Shown: positions 8,463 through 21,462 of the stretch, piece by piece | Numbering within the stretch: the first letter of the stretch is position 1 | How the letters are laid out: the number at the start of each line of letters is the position of its first letter | NCBI GenBank assembly: GCA_052326605.1 | Contig: JBKQMB010000005.1 | Span: 14,721-78,720, forward strand | DNA from: Bog-756 sp052326605 | Lineage (GTDB): Bacteria; Actinomycetota; Acidimicrobiia; Acidimicrobiales; RAAP-2 | Length of the DNA: 64,000 bases | Direction of reading: 5' to 3' | The notes under the pieces: model-generated | Told to the model about the DNA's origin: nothing | The model's database searches: none | What the model saw: only the letters and a program-made list of their open reading frames with translations | Program-made: the position numbers and the translations under genes

Positions 8463-9535
8463 GGTCGGTGCCCGTGGAGCTGGGGGAGCGTCGTTACGAC
8501 GTCTTGATCGGCGACGATACCCGCCGGCAGTTGGCCGGCATCGTGGCTGCGGTTCTACCCGATGCCGCCCGGGCCGTCATCGTCACCCAGGCCGGCATCG
8601 GGGTCTCCGTGGACCCGGGTATCCCGTTCGAACGGTTCACCGTGCCCGACGGGGAGCAGGCCAAGTCGCTGGCCGTGGTCGAGGACCTCTGTCGGGGCTT
8701 CGCTCGGGTCGGGCTCAGCCGATCCGATGTCGTGGTCGCCGTCGGGGGCGGGGTCGTCACCGACCTGGCCGGATTCGCCGCAGCCTCGTTCCAACGTGGG
8801 ATCGCGTACGTCAACATCGCCACCTCGCTGCTCGCACAGGTGGATGCCGCCATCGGCGGCAAGACCGGCGTCAACATCCCGGAGGGGAAGAACCTGGTCG
8901 GTGCATTCTGGCAACCCAAGGCCGTCCTGTGCGACACCGAGGTCCTGTCCACCCTGCCCCCACGGGAGTGGGCGTCGGGCCGCGGCGAGATGGCCAAGTA
9001 TGCGTTCCTCGGGGGCAAGGCCGGCCTCGACGACCATTCAGTGTCCTCGTTTCTGGACCTGCCGTTGGACGAACAGGTGGCCCGGTGTGTCGCCATCAAG
9101 GCCGAGGTGGTGACTGCGGACGAGCGTGAAGGCGATCGGCGGATGGTCCTCAACTACGGGCACACCCTGGCCCACGCACTCGAGGCCTCCGCCTTCGGTG
9201 CGGAGTCGGGATCCGACCTGCGGCACGGAGAGGCGGTGGCCATCGGCCTGGTCTTTGCCGGCCTGCTGGCCCGCAGGCTGGGCCGCATCGACGACGAGCG
9301 GGCAGAACTGCACCGGCAGGTGGTGGGGGCGTTCGACCTCTCGCCGCTGCTGCCGGCCGAGGTCGACCCCGGCCGGCTGTTGTCCTTCATGTCCCGGGAC
9401 AAGAAGGCGAAACACGATCTAACGTTCGTGCTGGACGGCCCCGATGGCGTCGAGGTCGTGCGTGGCATCGACGGGTCCGATGTGGTCGCTACCCTTGCAG
9501 AGATGCAGCATCGAGGGGGTGGTAGAGGACAGTGA
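8459..9535 (+). CDS. aroB: 3-dehydroquinate synthase
   Basis: The 358-residue enzyme cyclises DAHP to 3-dehydroquinate using NAD+ and a divalent metal. PDGEQAKSL and VAVGGGVVTDLAGFAAA form the NAD-binding loop, LAQVDAAIGGKTGVN and PEGKNLVGAFWQP are substrate and metal signatures, and NYGHTLAHALE supplies metal-ligand histidines. ATG at 8459 gives the standard length. It overlaps aroK (ATGA) and aroQ (GTGA), consistent with translational coupling. Confidence 0.96.
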   Translation: MRSVPVELGERRYDVLIGDDTRRQLAGIVAAVLPDAARAVIVTQAGIGVSVDPGIPFERFTVPDGEQAKSLAVVEDLCRGFARVGLSRSDVVVAVGGGVVTDLAGFAAASFQRGIAYVNIATSLLAQVDAAIGGKTGVNIPEGKNLVGAFWQPKAVLCDTEVLSTLPPREWASGRGEMAKYAFLGGKAGLDDHSVSSFLDLPLDEQVARCVAIKAEVVTADEREGDRRMVLNYGHTLAHALEASAFGAESGSDLRHGEAVAIGLVFAGLLARRLGRIDDERAELHRQVVGAFDLSPLLPAEVDPGRLLSFMSRDKKAKHDLTFVLDGPDGVEVVRGIDGSDVVATLAEMQHRGGGRGQ

Positions 9536-9990
9536 CGAGCAGCAGGTTGATCGTGTTGTTGTCCGGACCGAATCTCAATCTCCTGGGCGAGCGCGAGCCG
9601 GTCGTCTACGGGTCCGACACTCTCGACGAACACGTCGCCGCGGCCCGTGCCGCAGCGGAGGAACTCGGATACACACTCGAGCACTTCCAAACGAATCACG
9701 AGGGCGCACTGGTGGAGGCCGTCCATGCGGCTCGAGGCCGGGCGGACGCCATCATCGTCAACGCGGGGGCACTCTCGCACACCTCGTGGTCGCTCCACGA
9801 TGCCCTGGCTGCGTTCGCCGGCGTGGTGGTGGAACTCCATCTCTCCAACCCGGCGGCCCGCGAGCCGTTCCGGCATGTCTCCACGATCGCACCAGTAGCC
9901 GACGGATCCATCGCCGGCTTCGGAGGGCTGGGCTATCCCCTGGCCGTCGAGGCAGTGGTCTGGTTGCTCAACGCGACCCGCGTGCAGTGA
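9532..9990 (+). CDS. aroQ: type II 3-dehydroquinate dehydratase
   Basis: A 152-residue type II dehydroquinase, which removes water from 3-dehydroquinate by trans elimination. LSGPNLNLLGEREP near the N terminus is the family signature; the catalytic tyrosine follows in VVYGSDTLDE; INAGALSHTSW and VELHLSNPAAREPFRH carry the substrate-binding Asn/His and the conserved histidine. The GTG start overlaps the aroB stop (GTGA) and the stop overlaps the pepQ GTG (GTGA). With aroC, K and B it covers four of seven shikimate steps; aroA, aroE and the DAHP synthase gene are elsewhere. Confidence 0.95.
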   Translation: MTSSRLIVLLSGPNLNLLGEREPVVYGSDTLDEHVAAARAAAEELGYTLEHFQTNHEGALVEAVHAARGRADAIIVNAGALSHTSWSLHDALAAFAGVVVELHLSNPAAREPFRHVSTIAPVADGSIAGFGGLGYPLAVEAVVWLLNATRVQ

Positions 9991-11138
9991 ACGGGGCGGC
10001 GGCACTGGCGCCCCTCGAGGTGGAGGGCCGGCTCGATCGTCTGAGGGCGCTCCTCGACCGGGCGGGAGCCGACGGGCGACCGGTGGACGGACTGCTGGTC
10101 ACCAACGCCACAAGCATCCGGTGGCTGAGCGGGTTCACCGGGTCGGCCGGCCTCCTGTTGGTGACCGGTGACCATGCACTGCTGACCACGGACGGGAGGT
10201 ACCGCGCTCAGGCATTCGAGCAGCTGTCCGCTGTCGGTGTGGACGCGGACATCGAGATCCGTATCGGTGGCGTGCATGCCCAGCGGGAGGCGCTGGTGGC
10301 CGAATCGGGCGCCATCCGGTCGTTCGGCCTGGAGGCCGACCACGTCACTTGGTCGGCGCAGCGGTCGTGGGACGACCTCTTCGTGGGGATCGAGCTCCTG
10401 CCGACGAGAGGGTTGGTCGAGGGCCTGCGCATGGCGAAGGACGCCGGTGAGGTGGCCCGGATGGAGCGCGCCGCGGCCATCGCCGACGAAGCCCTCGCCG
10501 ACGTGCTCCCACTGTTGGCCGTCGCCGGCCGCGGGGCGGGCGGAACGCTGACCGAGTCCCGCTTCGCCGCCGCTCTGGACCACGCCATGCGTGAGCGGGG
10601 GGCGGAAGACCGTGCCTTCGAGACCATCGTGGCCTCCGGCGAGAACTCGGCCAAGCCCCATGCGCGCCCCGGCGTCCGCCCGATCGGAGTGGGCGACCCG
10701 GTGGTGGTCGACTTCGGTGCGGTGTTCGACGGCTATCGCTCGGACATGACCCGCACCTTCTGGGTCGGTGGCACCCCATCGGGCAGGATGGCCGAGGTCT
10801 TCGCGGTGGTGGCAGCATCACAGCGGGCCGGCGTCGATGCAGTGGCGCCCGGAGCGGTGGCCGGCTCGGTCGACCAGGTCTGCCGGGAGGTCATCGCCTC
10901 GTCGGGATGGGCGGACCGATTCGAGCACGGCACCGGGCACGGCGTCGGTCTCGAGATCCACGAGGGGCCATCGGTCGGACCAGGGTCTACTGCTATCCTC
11001 GTGCCCGGCACCGTGGTCACCGTGGAGCCGGGCGTGTATCTGCCCGGAACGGGCGGGGTCCGCATCGAGGACACCCTGGTGGTGACCGAGAACGGCAGCC
11101 GTTCGCTCACCCAGTTCCCAAAGGAAGTTGCCGTCTGA
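9987..11138 (+). CDS. pepQ: M24 metallopeptidase, Xaa-Pro aminopeptidase/dipeptidase type
   Basis: A 383-residue pita-bread peptidase with a creatinase-like N domain (about 1-140) and an M24 catalytic domain. The five metal ligands are visible: Asp in VVDFGAVFDG and SDMTRTF, His in GTGHGVGLEIHE, Glu in VTVEPGVY and Glu in GVRIEDTLVV. It should cleave peptides with proline at the second position. Its position between aroQ and efp is conserved in actinobacteria. The GTG start overlaps the aroQ stop, and its TGA shares a base with the efp ATG (TGATG), so efp translation may depend on it. Confidence 0.85.
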   Translation: MNGAAALAPLEVEGRLDRLRALLDRAGADGRPVDGLLVTNATSIRWLSGFTGSAGLLLVTGDHALLTTDGRYRAQAFEQLSAVGVDADIEIRIGGVHAQREALVAESGAIRSFGLEADHVTWSAQRSWDDLFVGIELLPTRGLVEGLRMAKDAGEVARMERAAAIADEALADVLPLLAVAGRGAGGTLTESRFAAALDHAMRERGAEDRAFETIVASGENSAKPHARPGVRPIGVGDPVVVDFGAVFDGYRSDMTRTFWVGGTPSGRMAEVFAVVAASQRAGVDAVAPGAVAGSVDQVCREVIASSGWADRFEHGTGHGVGLEIHEGPSVGPGSTAILVPGTVVTVEPGVYLPGTGGVRIEDTLVVTENGSRSLTQFPKEVAV

Positions 11139-11698
11139 TGGCCGTCTCGACCAACGATCTCCGCAATGGCATGACCCTGAACCTGCCCGAAGGTCTGTTC
11201 AACGTCATCGAGTTCCAGCACGTCAAGCCGGGCAAGGGCGGTGCCTTCGTCCGCACCAAGCTGAAGAACCAGCGGACCGGAGCGGTCATCGAGCGCACCT
11301 ACCGGGCCGACGAGAAGCTCGAGCAGGCGATCATCGACAAGCGCGAGATGCAGTTCCTCTATCGGGACGGATCGGAGTATGTGTTCATGGACACCAGCTC
11401 CTACGAGCAGCTCCAGGTGGAGACGGGACTCCTCGGGGATTCCGCCAACTACCTGAAGGAGGGCGACGACGCAGTGCTGCAGTTCTTCGGCACCGAAATC
11501 ATCGGGGTCGACCTGCCCGCCGCCGTCGAGCTGACCGTGGCCGACACCGAACCCGGACTGCAAGGGGACCGTGTCTCCGGGGCGCGCAAGCCGGCCACGC
11601 TCGAGACGGGGCTGGTCCTCCAGGTGCCCCTGTTCGTCAATCCGGGTGAGAAGATCAAGGTGGACACCCGAACGGGGGAGTACCTGACCCGGGCGTGA
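11138..11698 (+). CDS. efp: elongation factor P
   Basis: The 186-residue protein has the three beta-barrel domains of EF-P and should relieve ribosome stalling at polyproline. The tip loop reads KPGKGGAF, with Lys33 at the position that is modified in many bacteria. Actinobacterial EF-P studied so far keeps an unmodified Lys in a PGKGP loop; here the last residue is Gly, not Pro. The C-terminal block ETGLVLQVPLFVNPGEKIKVDT is the standard signature. An AAGGAAG near 11121 precedes the ATG, which overlaps the pepQ stop by one base. No EF-P modification gene is nearby. Confidence 0.96.
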   Translation: MAVSTNDLRNGMTLNLPEGLFNVIEFQHVKPGKGGAFVRTKLKNQRTGAVIERTYRADEKLEQAIIDKREMQFLYRDGSEYVFMDTSSYEQLQVETGLLGDSANYLKEGDDAVLQFFGTEIIGVDLPAAVELTVADTEPGLQGDRVSGARKPATLETGLVLQVPLFVNPGEKIKVDTRTGEYLTRA

Positions 11699-11720
11699 CG
11701 ACAGGCGCCGGGAGGAGGCA

Positions 11721-12215
11721 GTGCCGACCACCGCCATCCGGACGGTGCCCTCGTGGCCGACCGCCGGAGCTACCCGAACACGCAGCATCCCGAACACGCA
11801 GCATCCCGCTCTCGCAACCATGGAACCCGCACCCCGCCACCAAGCCCGCGAACGGGCCCTGACCCTCCTCTACGAGGCGGAGCTGAAAGGTGATCCTCCC
11901 TCCGAGGTGCTCGATGCGCTGATGGTGGCGCCCGATCCCTTCACCGCCACCCTGGTGCGCACCGTGGAGTCGCGTGGACCCGAGATCGACGGCCTGATCG
12001 ATGCCGCCGCCATCGGGTGGGACCTCGACCGGATGGCCGTGGTGGACCGGAACGTGCTCCGCCTGGCGGTGGCCGAACTGCTGGAGTGCCCGGACGTCCC
12101 GACGGCCGTGATCCTCAACGAGGCCGTGGAGCTGGCCTCGGCCTACTCCACCGACGACTCGGGTCGCTTCGTCAACGGGGTGCTGGCCACCCTGGCCGTG
12201 CAGATCCGGGGCTGA
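11721..12215 (+). CDS. nusB: transcription antitermination protein NusB
   Basis: A helical NusB-family protein that binds boxA RNA with ribosomal protein S10 in rRNA antitermination. Core signatures are ARERALTLLYEAEL, DRNVLRLAVAELL, TAVILNEAVELA and SDDSGRF-like STDDSGRFVNGVLA. The GTG at 11721 has GGGAGG five bases upstream and gives 164 residues; an ATG at 11820 would give the usual 131 and remove an N-terminal extension encoded partly by a 16-bp tandem repeat. I cannot decide between them. A matching boxA lies before the 16S gene at the other end of the window. Confidence 0.88.
   Translation: MPTTAIRTVPSWPTAGATRTRSIPNTQHPALATMEPAPRHQARERALTLLYEAELKGDPPSEVLDALMVAPDPFTATLVRTVESRGPEIDGLIDAAAIGWDLDRMAVVDRNVLRLAVAELLECPDVPTAVILNEAVELASAYSTDDSGRFVNGVLATLAVQIRG
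11775..11806 (+). repeat. 16-bp perfect tandem duplication in the nusB N-terminal extension
   Basis: The unit cgaacacgcagcatcc occurs twice in a row. Because 16 is not a multiple of three, the two copies are read in different frames, which suggests that this part is not under strong protein-level constraint and favours the later nusB start at 11820. Confidence 0.8.
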
Positions 12216-12423
12216 CCAGAGGAGTACCTGCCTCCGACCGGCCGAGCGCAACGTTCCCCTACGATCGGGGTATCGCACCGGGTGCCTGATGGCTGCGTAC
12301 CGGGCGGGACGCAGCCCCTGGTGTCCCGAGCGGTGCAGCGGACCCTCCAAAGGGGCACGGCCGCCATCGACGGTCGAGGCAGTGGCGGTGGGACGAGTGG
12401 CGGCGGGACGAGCAAGGAGTCAC
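12216..12423 (+). promoter_or_regulatory. promoter and leader of the DHA2 transporter gene, with a 15-bp imperfect tandem repeat
   Basis: TACGAT at 12260-12265 is a plausible -10, which would give a leader of about 150 nt. Within it the 15-bp unit gtggcggtgggacga (12382-12396) is repeated with one change at 12397-12411, just before the AAGGAG at 12414-12419. No regulator gene stands beside the transporter. Nothing else is recognisable here. Confidence 0.35.
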
Positions 12424-14019
12424 GTGGCACCAAGCGACACCACCGACAGCGCTCCGGAACATGCGGCCGACAGCGCACGGGGACCTGCGGCCGGCGACGG
12501 CGCCGGAGGGGCGCCCGACAGCGCTCGCGTCTCCACGGGAATCACCGGACTCGATCCGCATCTGAAGCGGTTGGCCCTGGTCGTGGTGATCGGGACCATC
12601 ATGTCGATCCTCGACACCACCATCGTCAATGTGGCCATCGCTACGCTGGCCCGGGATTTCCGAGCCCCGTTGTCGAGTGTCCAGTGGGTGAGCACCGGGT
12701 ACCTCCTGGCCCTGGCCATCGTCATCCCGCTGACCGGGTGGGCCGTCGAGCACTTCGGGGCCAAGCGGATGTGGATCATCTCGCTCGCGCTCTTCCTGGT
12801 CGGATCCGCTCTCTCGGGAGCCGCTTGGTCGATCCAGAGCCTGATCGTATTCCGGGTCCTGCAGGGCTTGGGCGGTGGGATGATCATGCCGATCGGCCAG
12901 TCGATCATGGCCTCGGCGGCCGGACCGCAGCGAATGGGACGGGTCATGAGCGTGCTGGGTGTGCCGATGCTGCTCGGACCGGTCCTCGGCCCCGTGCTCG
13001 GCGGTCTGATCGTCGACACCGTGTCGTGGCGCTGGATCTTCTACGTGAACATCCCGATCGGCATCGTGGCCATCGTGCTCGCCCTACGGATCCTGCCCGG
13101 GCACGAACGCCTCACTGCCGCCCACAAGCTGGACGTGGTCGGGTTCCTCCTACTCTCCCCCGGACTCGCGCTCTTGGTCTACGGCCTGGCCCAGGCGGGG
13201 CAGGGATCCCCGCTCAGCGTGTGGCTCCCGATGGTGGTCGGGGCGGCCATGATCGCCGGGTTCGTCCTCCATGCCCTCCGAACCAAGATCACGCCGCTGA
13301 TCGACGTCCTCCTGTTCCGCAACCGGAGCTTCGCATCGTCGGCGGTGACCACGTTCCTGTTCGGGGGGGCGTTGTTCGGTGGCATGCTGCTGCTCCCGCT
13401 CTACTACCAGGTTGTGCGCGGGCAGAGCGCGTTGAGCGCCGGCTTGTTGATGGCGCCCCAGGGCATCGGGGCCGCGGTGGTCATGCCGCTGGCCGGGCGT
13501 CTGACCGACCGCTACGGCGCCGGCCGCATCGTGCCCGGCGGCCTCCTGGTGGCCGTCCTCGGAACGCTCCTGTACACCCAGCTCGGCGCCCACACCAGCT
13601 TCGCACTGCTGGCCGTGTCCCTCTTCGTCCGGGGGATCGGGTTCGGTTTCGTGATGATGCCGGCCATCTCGGCGGCGTACCAGACGCTCTCCCACGTCGA
13701 GGTGCCGCGTGCGTCAACGGCCATCAACATCGTGCAGCGGGTGGGAGGGTCCATCGGCACGGCCCTGGTGGCGGTGGTGCTCGATCATCAGATCGTCACC
13801 CAGATCCATGGCCTGGCCGGCGGCCTCTCGGGTGTCTCCACCGCACCGCTTGCGGAGCGGGTGCGATTCGTGCAGCCGCTGGCCTCGGCGTTCGGCCACA
13901 CATTCTGGTGGGTGGTGGGCATGACCGTGGTGGCGTTGGTGCCCGCACTTCTCATGGCGGCCCGTCCGCCGGGCCTGGGATCGGCACCCGAGATGAGCGC
14001 GGCCACGCTGGTCGAGTAG
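12424..14019 (+). CDS. DHA2-family (14-TMS, EmrB/QacA-type) MFS drug efflux transporter
   Basis: The product is 531 residues from the GTG at 12424. After a 40-residue Asp/Ala-rich cytosolic start it shows about 14 hydrophobic spans. Family motifs are seen: LDTTIVNVAIATL in TM1, GWAVEHFGAKRMW after TM2 (MFS motif A), RVLQGLGGGMIMP in TM4 and LGPVLGPVLGGLIVD in TM5 (motif C of drug:H+ antiporters). It should export hydrophobic compounds using the proton gradient. An earlier in-frame ATG at 12289 would add 45 unlikely residues. It separates nusB from pyrR and is not part of either conserved block. Confidence 0.85.
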   Translation: MAPSDTTDSAPEHAADSARGPAAGDGAGGAPDSARVSTGITGLDPHLKRLALVVVIGTIMSILDTTIVNVAIATLARDFRAPLSSVQWVSTGYLLALAIVIPLTGWAVEHFGAKRMWIISLALFLVGSALSGAAWSIQSLIVFRVLQGLGGGMIMPIGQSIMASAAGPQRMGRVMSVLGVPMLLGPVLGPVLGGLIVDTVSWRWIFYVNIPIGIVAIVLALRILPGHERLTAAHKLDVVGFLLLSPGLALLVYGLAQAGQGSPLSVWLPMVVGAAMIAGFVLHALRTKITPLIDVLLFRNRSFASSAVTTFLFGGALFGGMLLLPLYYQVVRGQSALSAGLLMAPQGIGAAVVMPLAGRLTDRYGAGRIVPGGLLVAVLGTLLYTQLGAHTSFALLAVSLFVRGIGFGFVMMPAISAAYQTLSHVEVPRASTAINIVQRVGGSIGTALVAVVLDHQIVTQIHGLAGGLSGVSTAPLAERVRFVQPLASAFGHTFWWVVGMTVVALVPALLMAARPPGLGSAPEMSAATLVE

Positions 14020-14083
14020 TCCCCGCACCCCGGGCACCGCGGCCCGAGCTCCGCGTACCGTCGCCGGATCCGAAGCGACCGGG

Positions 14084-14089
14084 TATAGT
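14084..14089 (+). promoter_or_regulatory. -10 element of the pyr operon
   Basis: TATAGT, giving a start of transcription near 14096 and a leader of about 48 nt that contains the PyrR-binding loop and the pyrR ribosome-binding site. No clear -35 is seen at 17 bp. Confidence 0.55.
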
Positions 14090-14099
14090 CGGGTTCTGA

Positions 14100-14138
14100 C
14101 CGTGAAGCGGGTCCTGTGAGGCCCGAACGGACAGGAGG
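14100..14138 (+). promoter_or_regulatory. PyrR-binding RNA loop next to the pyrR ribosome-binding site
   Basis: The leader contains GGTCCTGTGAGGCC (14110-14123), a match to the known PyrR-recognition loop ARUCCNGNGAGGYU, closed by GGG/CCC and CCGT/ACGG pairings. The ribosome-binding site AGGAGG is at 14133-14138. There is no room for a terminator/antiterminator pair before the start codon, so PyrR bound to UMP would most simply repress translation of pyrR, as reported for Mycobacterium, and reduce the coupled downstream genes. Confidence 0.75.
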
Positions 14139-14143
14139 ATCAG

Positions 14144-14709
<566 letters not shown>

Positions 14710-14713
<4 letters not shown>

Positions 14714-15681
14714 GCACCTTCCCCACCCACCTGCTCAGCATGGAGGACCTCGGCCCCGGGGAGATCACCGAGGTGCTGCGGGTGGCGGACTCCTTCGTCG
14801 AGGTGGGCCGCCGTGCGAACCCGAAGGTGCCTGCGCTGCGTGGCCGGACGGTGGCCACCCTGTTCTTCGAGGACTCCACGAGGACCCGCATGTCGTTCGA
14901 GACGGCGGCCAAGCGCATGTCGGCCGACGTCCTCTCCTTTGCCTCTGGGTCCTCCTCACTCAAGAAGGGCGAGTCCCTGCGCGACACGGTCGAGACCATC
15001 GAAGCGATCGGGATCGACTCGGTGATCATCCGCCACAGCTCCTCGGGCGTCCCGACCCGGGTGGCCGAGTGGGTGGACCACTGCGTGGTGATCAACGCCG
15101 GGGACGGCTGGCACCAGCACCCGACCCAGGCGCTGCTCGACCTCTACACGGTGCGCCAGGCGCTCGGCGGCGGCGACGAAGGGCTTGCCCGCATGGAGGG
15201 GCTCCGGGTGGCCATCGTCGGTGACATCCGCCACAGCCGGGTTGCCCGCTCCCAGATCGCCGCCTACACCGCCATGGGGGCCGAGGTCACCCTGGTGGCG
15301 CCGTCCACCCTGCTCCCTCCCTCCCTCGAGGGGTGGCCGGTGGCCTCGGTCACCCACGACCTCGATGCGGTCCTGCCCAAGGCCGACGTGGTCTCGCTGC
15401 TGCGTGTCCAGTCGGAGCGGGGGAGTGGGGCGTTCGTCCCCACGCTCCGCGAGTACACCGCCGGCTACGGCCTCACCGCCCGACGGGCCGCGGTGCTCCA
15501 ACCCGACGCGTTGATCCTCCACCCGGGACCGATCGTTCGGGGGGTGGAGATCGCCTCGGACGTCGCGGAGCTCCCAGCAGCCCTCATCACCGACCAGGTC
15601 AGCAACGGTGTGGCCATACGGATGGCCGTGCTGTTCCTGCTGCTCGGGCAGGGGCCGGCCGACGGGGCCCACCGTGACTGA
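14710..15681 (+). CDS. pyrB: aspartate carbamoyltransferase catalytic subunit
   Basis: The 323-residue enzyme joins carbamoyl phosphate and aspartate. The carbamoyl-phosphate site is FFEDSTRTRMSFE, and GDGWHQHPTQALLDLYT and DIRHSRVARSQ are the other standard blocks. No pyrI regulatory-subunit gene follows, as in other actinobacteria. GTG at 14710 overlaps the pyrR stop (GTGA); the stop lies 8 nt inside pyrC. The downstream HPGP block (LILHPGPIVRGVEIA) confirms an aspartate rather than ornithine transcarbamylase, which matters because argF is missing here. Confidence 0.97.
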
Positions 15682-17002
15682 GCGCACCGGCCGGTCGGCG
15701 GCGTCCCGGCCCACCCTGGTGATCCGGGGCGGCACCGTCTCCGACAGCACCGGCGATCGAAGGGCCGACGTGCTCGTGGCCGACGGGAAGGTGGCGTCGG
15801 TGCAGGAACGGATCGAGAGCCCGCGGGGTGCGGTGGTGCTCGAGGCCGAGGGTTGCATCGTGGCACCCGGATTGGTCGACCTGCACACCCATCTGCGCGA
15901 GCCGGGTCGCGAGGAGACCGAGACCATCGAGACCGGAACCCGGGCGGCGGCCCTCGGTGGGTACACCGCGGTGGTGGCCATGCCCAACACCGACCCGCCC
16001 CTCGACTCCGCCGAGGCCGTCCGCAACGTGCAGGAGCTGTCCCTCTCGGCAACCGCCGAGGTGGCGGTGGCCGGGGCCATCACCGTCGGGCGGCTCGGCG
16101 AGCGGCTGGCTCCGATGGCCGAGCTCGCCGGCCTCGGGGTGCGCCTCTTCACCGATGACGGCGCCGGCGTCCAGTCGGCCGGACTGATGCGACGTGCCCT
16201 CGAGTACGCCCGGGGCCTGGGTGTCATCCTGGCCCAGCACTGCGAGGACGGCTCGTTGGCGTGCGACGGGGCCATGCACGAAGGCGCTTGGTCGAGCCGG
16301 CTGGGCATCCCGGGCATGCCCGCGGCAGCTGAGGAGGTGATGGTGGCCCGGGACATCACCCTGGCCAGGGCCACCGCTGGCCGCATCCACTTCCTGCACC
16401 TGTCGACGGCGGTCTCCATCGAGATGGTCCGTCGGGCCAAGGCCGAGGGACTGGCGGTGACCGCCGAGGTCGCCCCCCACCACTTTTCGCTGACCGAAGC
16501 TGCCACGGCCGGCTTCGACCCGCTGTTCAGGGTGAACCCGCCCCTGCGCCCGGCGTCCGACGTGGAGGCGGTGAAGCTCGGGCTGGCCGACGGCACCGTG
16601 GATGCGATCGCCACCGACCACGCACCGCACGCCCCCGAGTCGAAGGACCTGCCGTTCGACCAGGCCCCACCGGGCATGCTGGGCCTCCAGACGGCCTTGG
16701 CCCTGGCCGTGGGCGAGCTCGACCTTCCCCTGCCGCGGGTCCTGGCCCTGCTCAGCTGGCAGCCCGCCGCCCTCGTCGGGCTGGATCCGACCGGCGGCGG
16801 TGGGCAGGGCGGCCCCATCGTGGCCGGGGCACAGGCCAACCTGTGCGTGATCGACCCCACGGCCACCTGGACGGTCGATCCATCGGCCCTGGCCAGCCGC
16901 AGCCGCAACACGCCCTATGCGGGGCGCAGGCTCACCGGCCAGGTGCGGCATACGGTGTTCCGGGGCGAGCCGGTGGTCATCGACGCGGAGGCGCAGCGAT
17001 GA
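15674..17002 (+). CDS. pyrC: dihydroorotase
   Basis: A 442-residue class I dihydroorotase of the amidohydrolase family, cyclising carbamoyl aspartate to dihydroorotate. Metal ligands are visible in DLHTHLREPG (HxH), HFLHLSTA and the terminal ATDHAPH; GGYTAVVAMPNTDPP is a conserved block. GTG at 15674 overlaps pyrB by 8 nt and gives the family length; the earlier in-frame start at 15608 would overlap pyrB by 74 nt. The stop overlaps the carA ATG as ATGA. Confidence 0.95.
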   Translation: MTERTGRSAASRPTLVIRGGTVSDSTGDRRADVLVADGKVASVQERIESPRGAVVLEAEGCIVAPGLVDLHTHLREPGREETETIETGTRAAALGGYTAVVAMPNTDPPLDSAEAVRNVQELSLSATAEVAVAGAITVGRLGERLAPMAELAGLGVRLFTDDGAGVQSAGLMRRALEYARGLGVILAQHCEDGSLACDGAMHEGAWSSRLGIPGMPAAAEEVMVARDITLARATAGRIHFLHLSTAVSIEMVRRAKAEGLAVTAEVAPHHFSLTEAATAGFDPLFRVNPPLRPASDVEAVKLGLADGTVDAIATDHAPHAPESKDLPFDQAPPGMLGLQTALALAVGELDLPLPRVLALLSWQPAALVGLDPTGGGGQGGPIVAGAQANLCVIDPTATWTVDPSALASRSRNTPYAGRRLTGQVRHTVFRGEPVVIDAEAQR

Positions 17003-18143
17003 GCGCCCGTTCCGGCAGCGCCCGCCGCGACGAGGCGCTGCTGGTCCTGGCCGACGGAGCAGTGTTCGAGGGGGAGGCGATCGGCGCGCTCTCCCACGGC
17101 GGGGTGGCCACGGGCGAGGCGGTGTTCAACACGGTGCTCTCGGGCTACCAGGAAGTGATCACCGACCCCTCCTATGCCGGCCAGGTCATCGCCTTCACCT
17201 ACCCCCACATCGGCAACTACGGGGTCAATCCCACCGACGACGAGGCCGCCCGCCCCAGCTGCCGGGGGATCATCGTGCGGGACCTGGCCGACCGGCCCAG
17301 CAACTGGCGCTCGACGGGGAGCCTCGAGGAGTTCCTCATCCGGTTCTCCGTGCCCGGGATCACCGGGGTCGACACCCGCCGGCTCACCCGCCACCTGCGC
17401 GACCGGGGGGCCATGCCGTGCGCGTTCGGCACGTCCGGCGAGGCGGACCTGTTGGCTGCGGCACGCACCGCCCTGCCCATCGACCGGGTGGACCTGGTGT
17501 CAGAGGTGACCACTGCATCCATGGTGACTCGGGGCACCGGCCCCTACCGGGTGGTCGCCTACGACTTCGGCATCAAGGAGGCGATGGTGCGCCAATTGGG
17601 AGAGATGGCCACGGTCACCGTCGTGCCGGCCTCGACCCCGGCGGAACAGGTCCTCGGCATGGAGCCCGACGGAGTGTTCCTCTCCAACGGGCCCGGCGAC
17701 CCGTCGGGCCTGACGGCCATCATCGACCAGATCCGGGTGCTGGCCGAGGACGGGACGGTCCCGGTCTTCGGGATCTGCCTGGGCCATCAGCTGCTGGCCA
17801 CGGCGTTGGGCGCGTCCACCTACAAACTCCCCTTCGGCCACCACGGCGGCAACCACCCGGTGAAGCGGCTGTCGACCGGTCGGGTCGAGATCACCTCGCA
17901 GAACCACAACTACGCGGTCGCCGAGGGATCCCTGACTTCGTCCGAGATCACCCACGTCAATCTCAATGACGGGGTGATCGAGGGCCTGGCGAACACGGAC
18001 ACCCCGGTGTTCAGCGTCCAGTACCATCCCGAGGCCGGCCCTGGCCCCCACGACGCCCGCTACCTTTTCGAGGAGTTCCGGGCCCTCATGGACGCCACCG
18101 GAGCTCGGGCCCGGTCCGAGTCGCGCCGGGACGTGGTCGGCTG

Positions 18144-18144
<1 letters not shown>
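16999..18144 (+). CDS. carA: carbamoyl-phosphate synthase small (glutaminase) subunit
   Basis: The 381-residue protein supplies ammonia from glutamine to CarB. The class I amidotransferase domain is C-terminal, with the nucleophile in FGICLGHQLLA and the His-Glu pair in VQYHPEAGPGPHDARYLF; the N-terminal CPSase domain carries GEAVFNTVLSGYQEV. Length is standard. It overlaps pyrC by 4 nt and its TGA shares one base with the carB ATG (TGATG). Confidence 0.97.
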
Positions 18145-21458
<3,314 letters not shown>

Positions 21459-21462
21459 CCCG

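Noticed and set aside
14956..16911. Long reverse-strand frames over pyrB and pyrC
   Set aside because: Shadow of the forward pyr genes; two different reverse frames are open, neither with motifs or a start signal.
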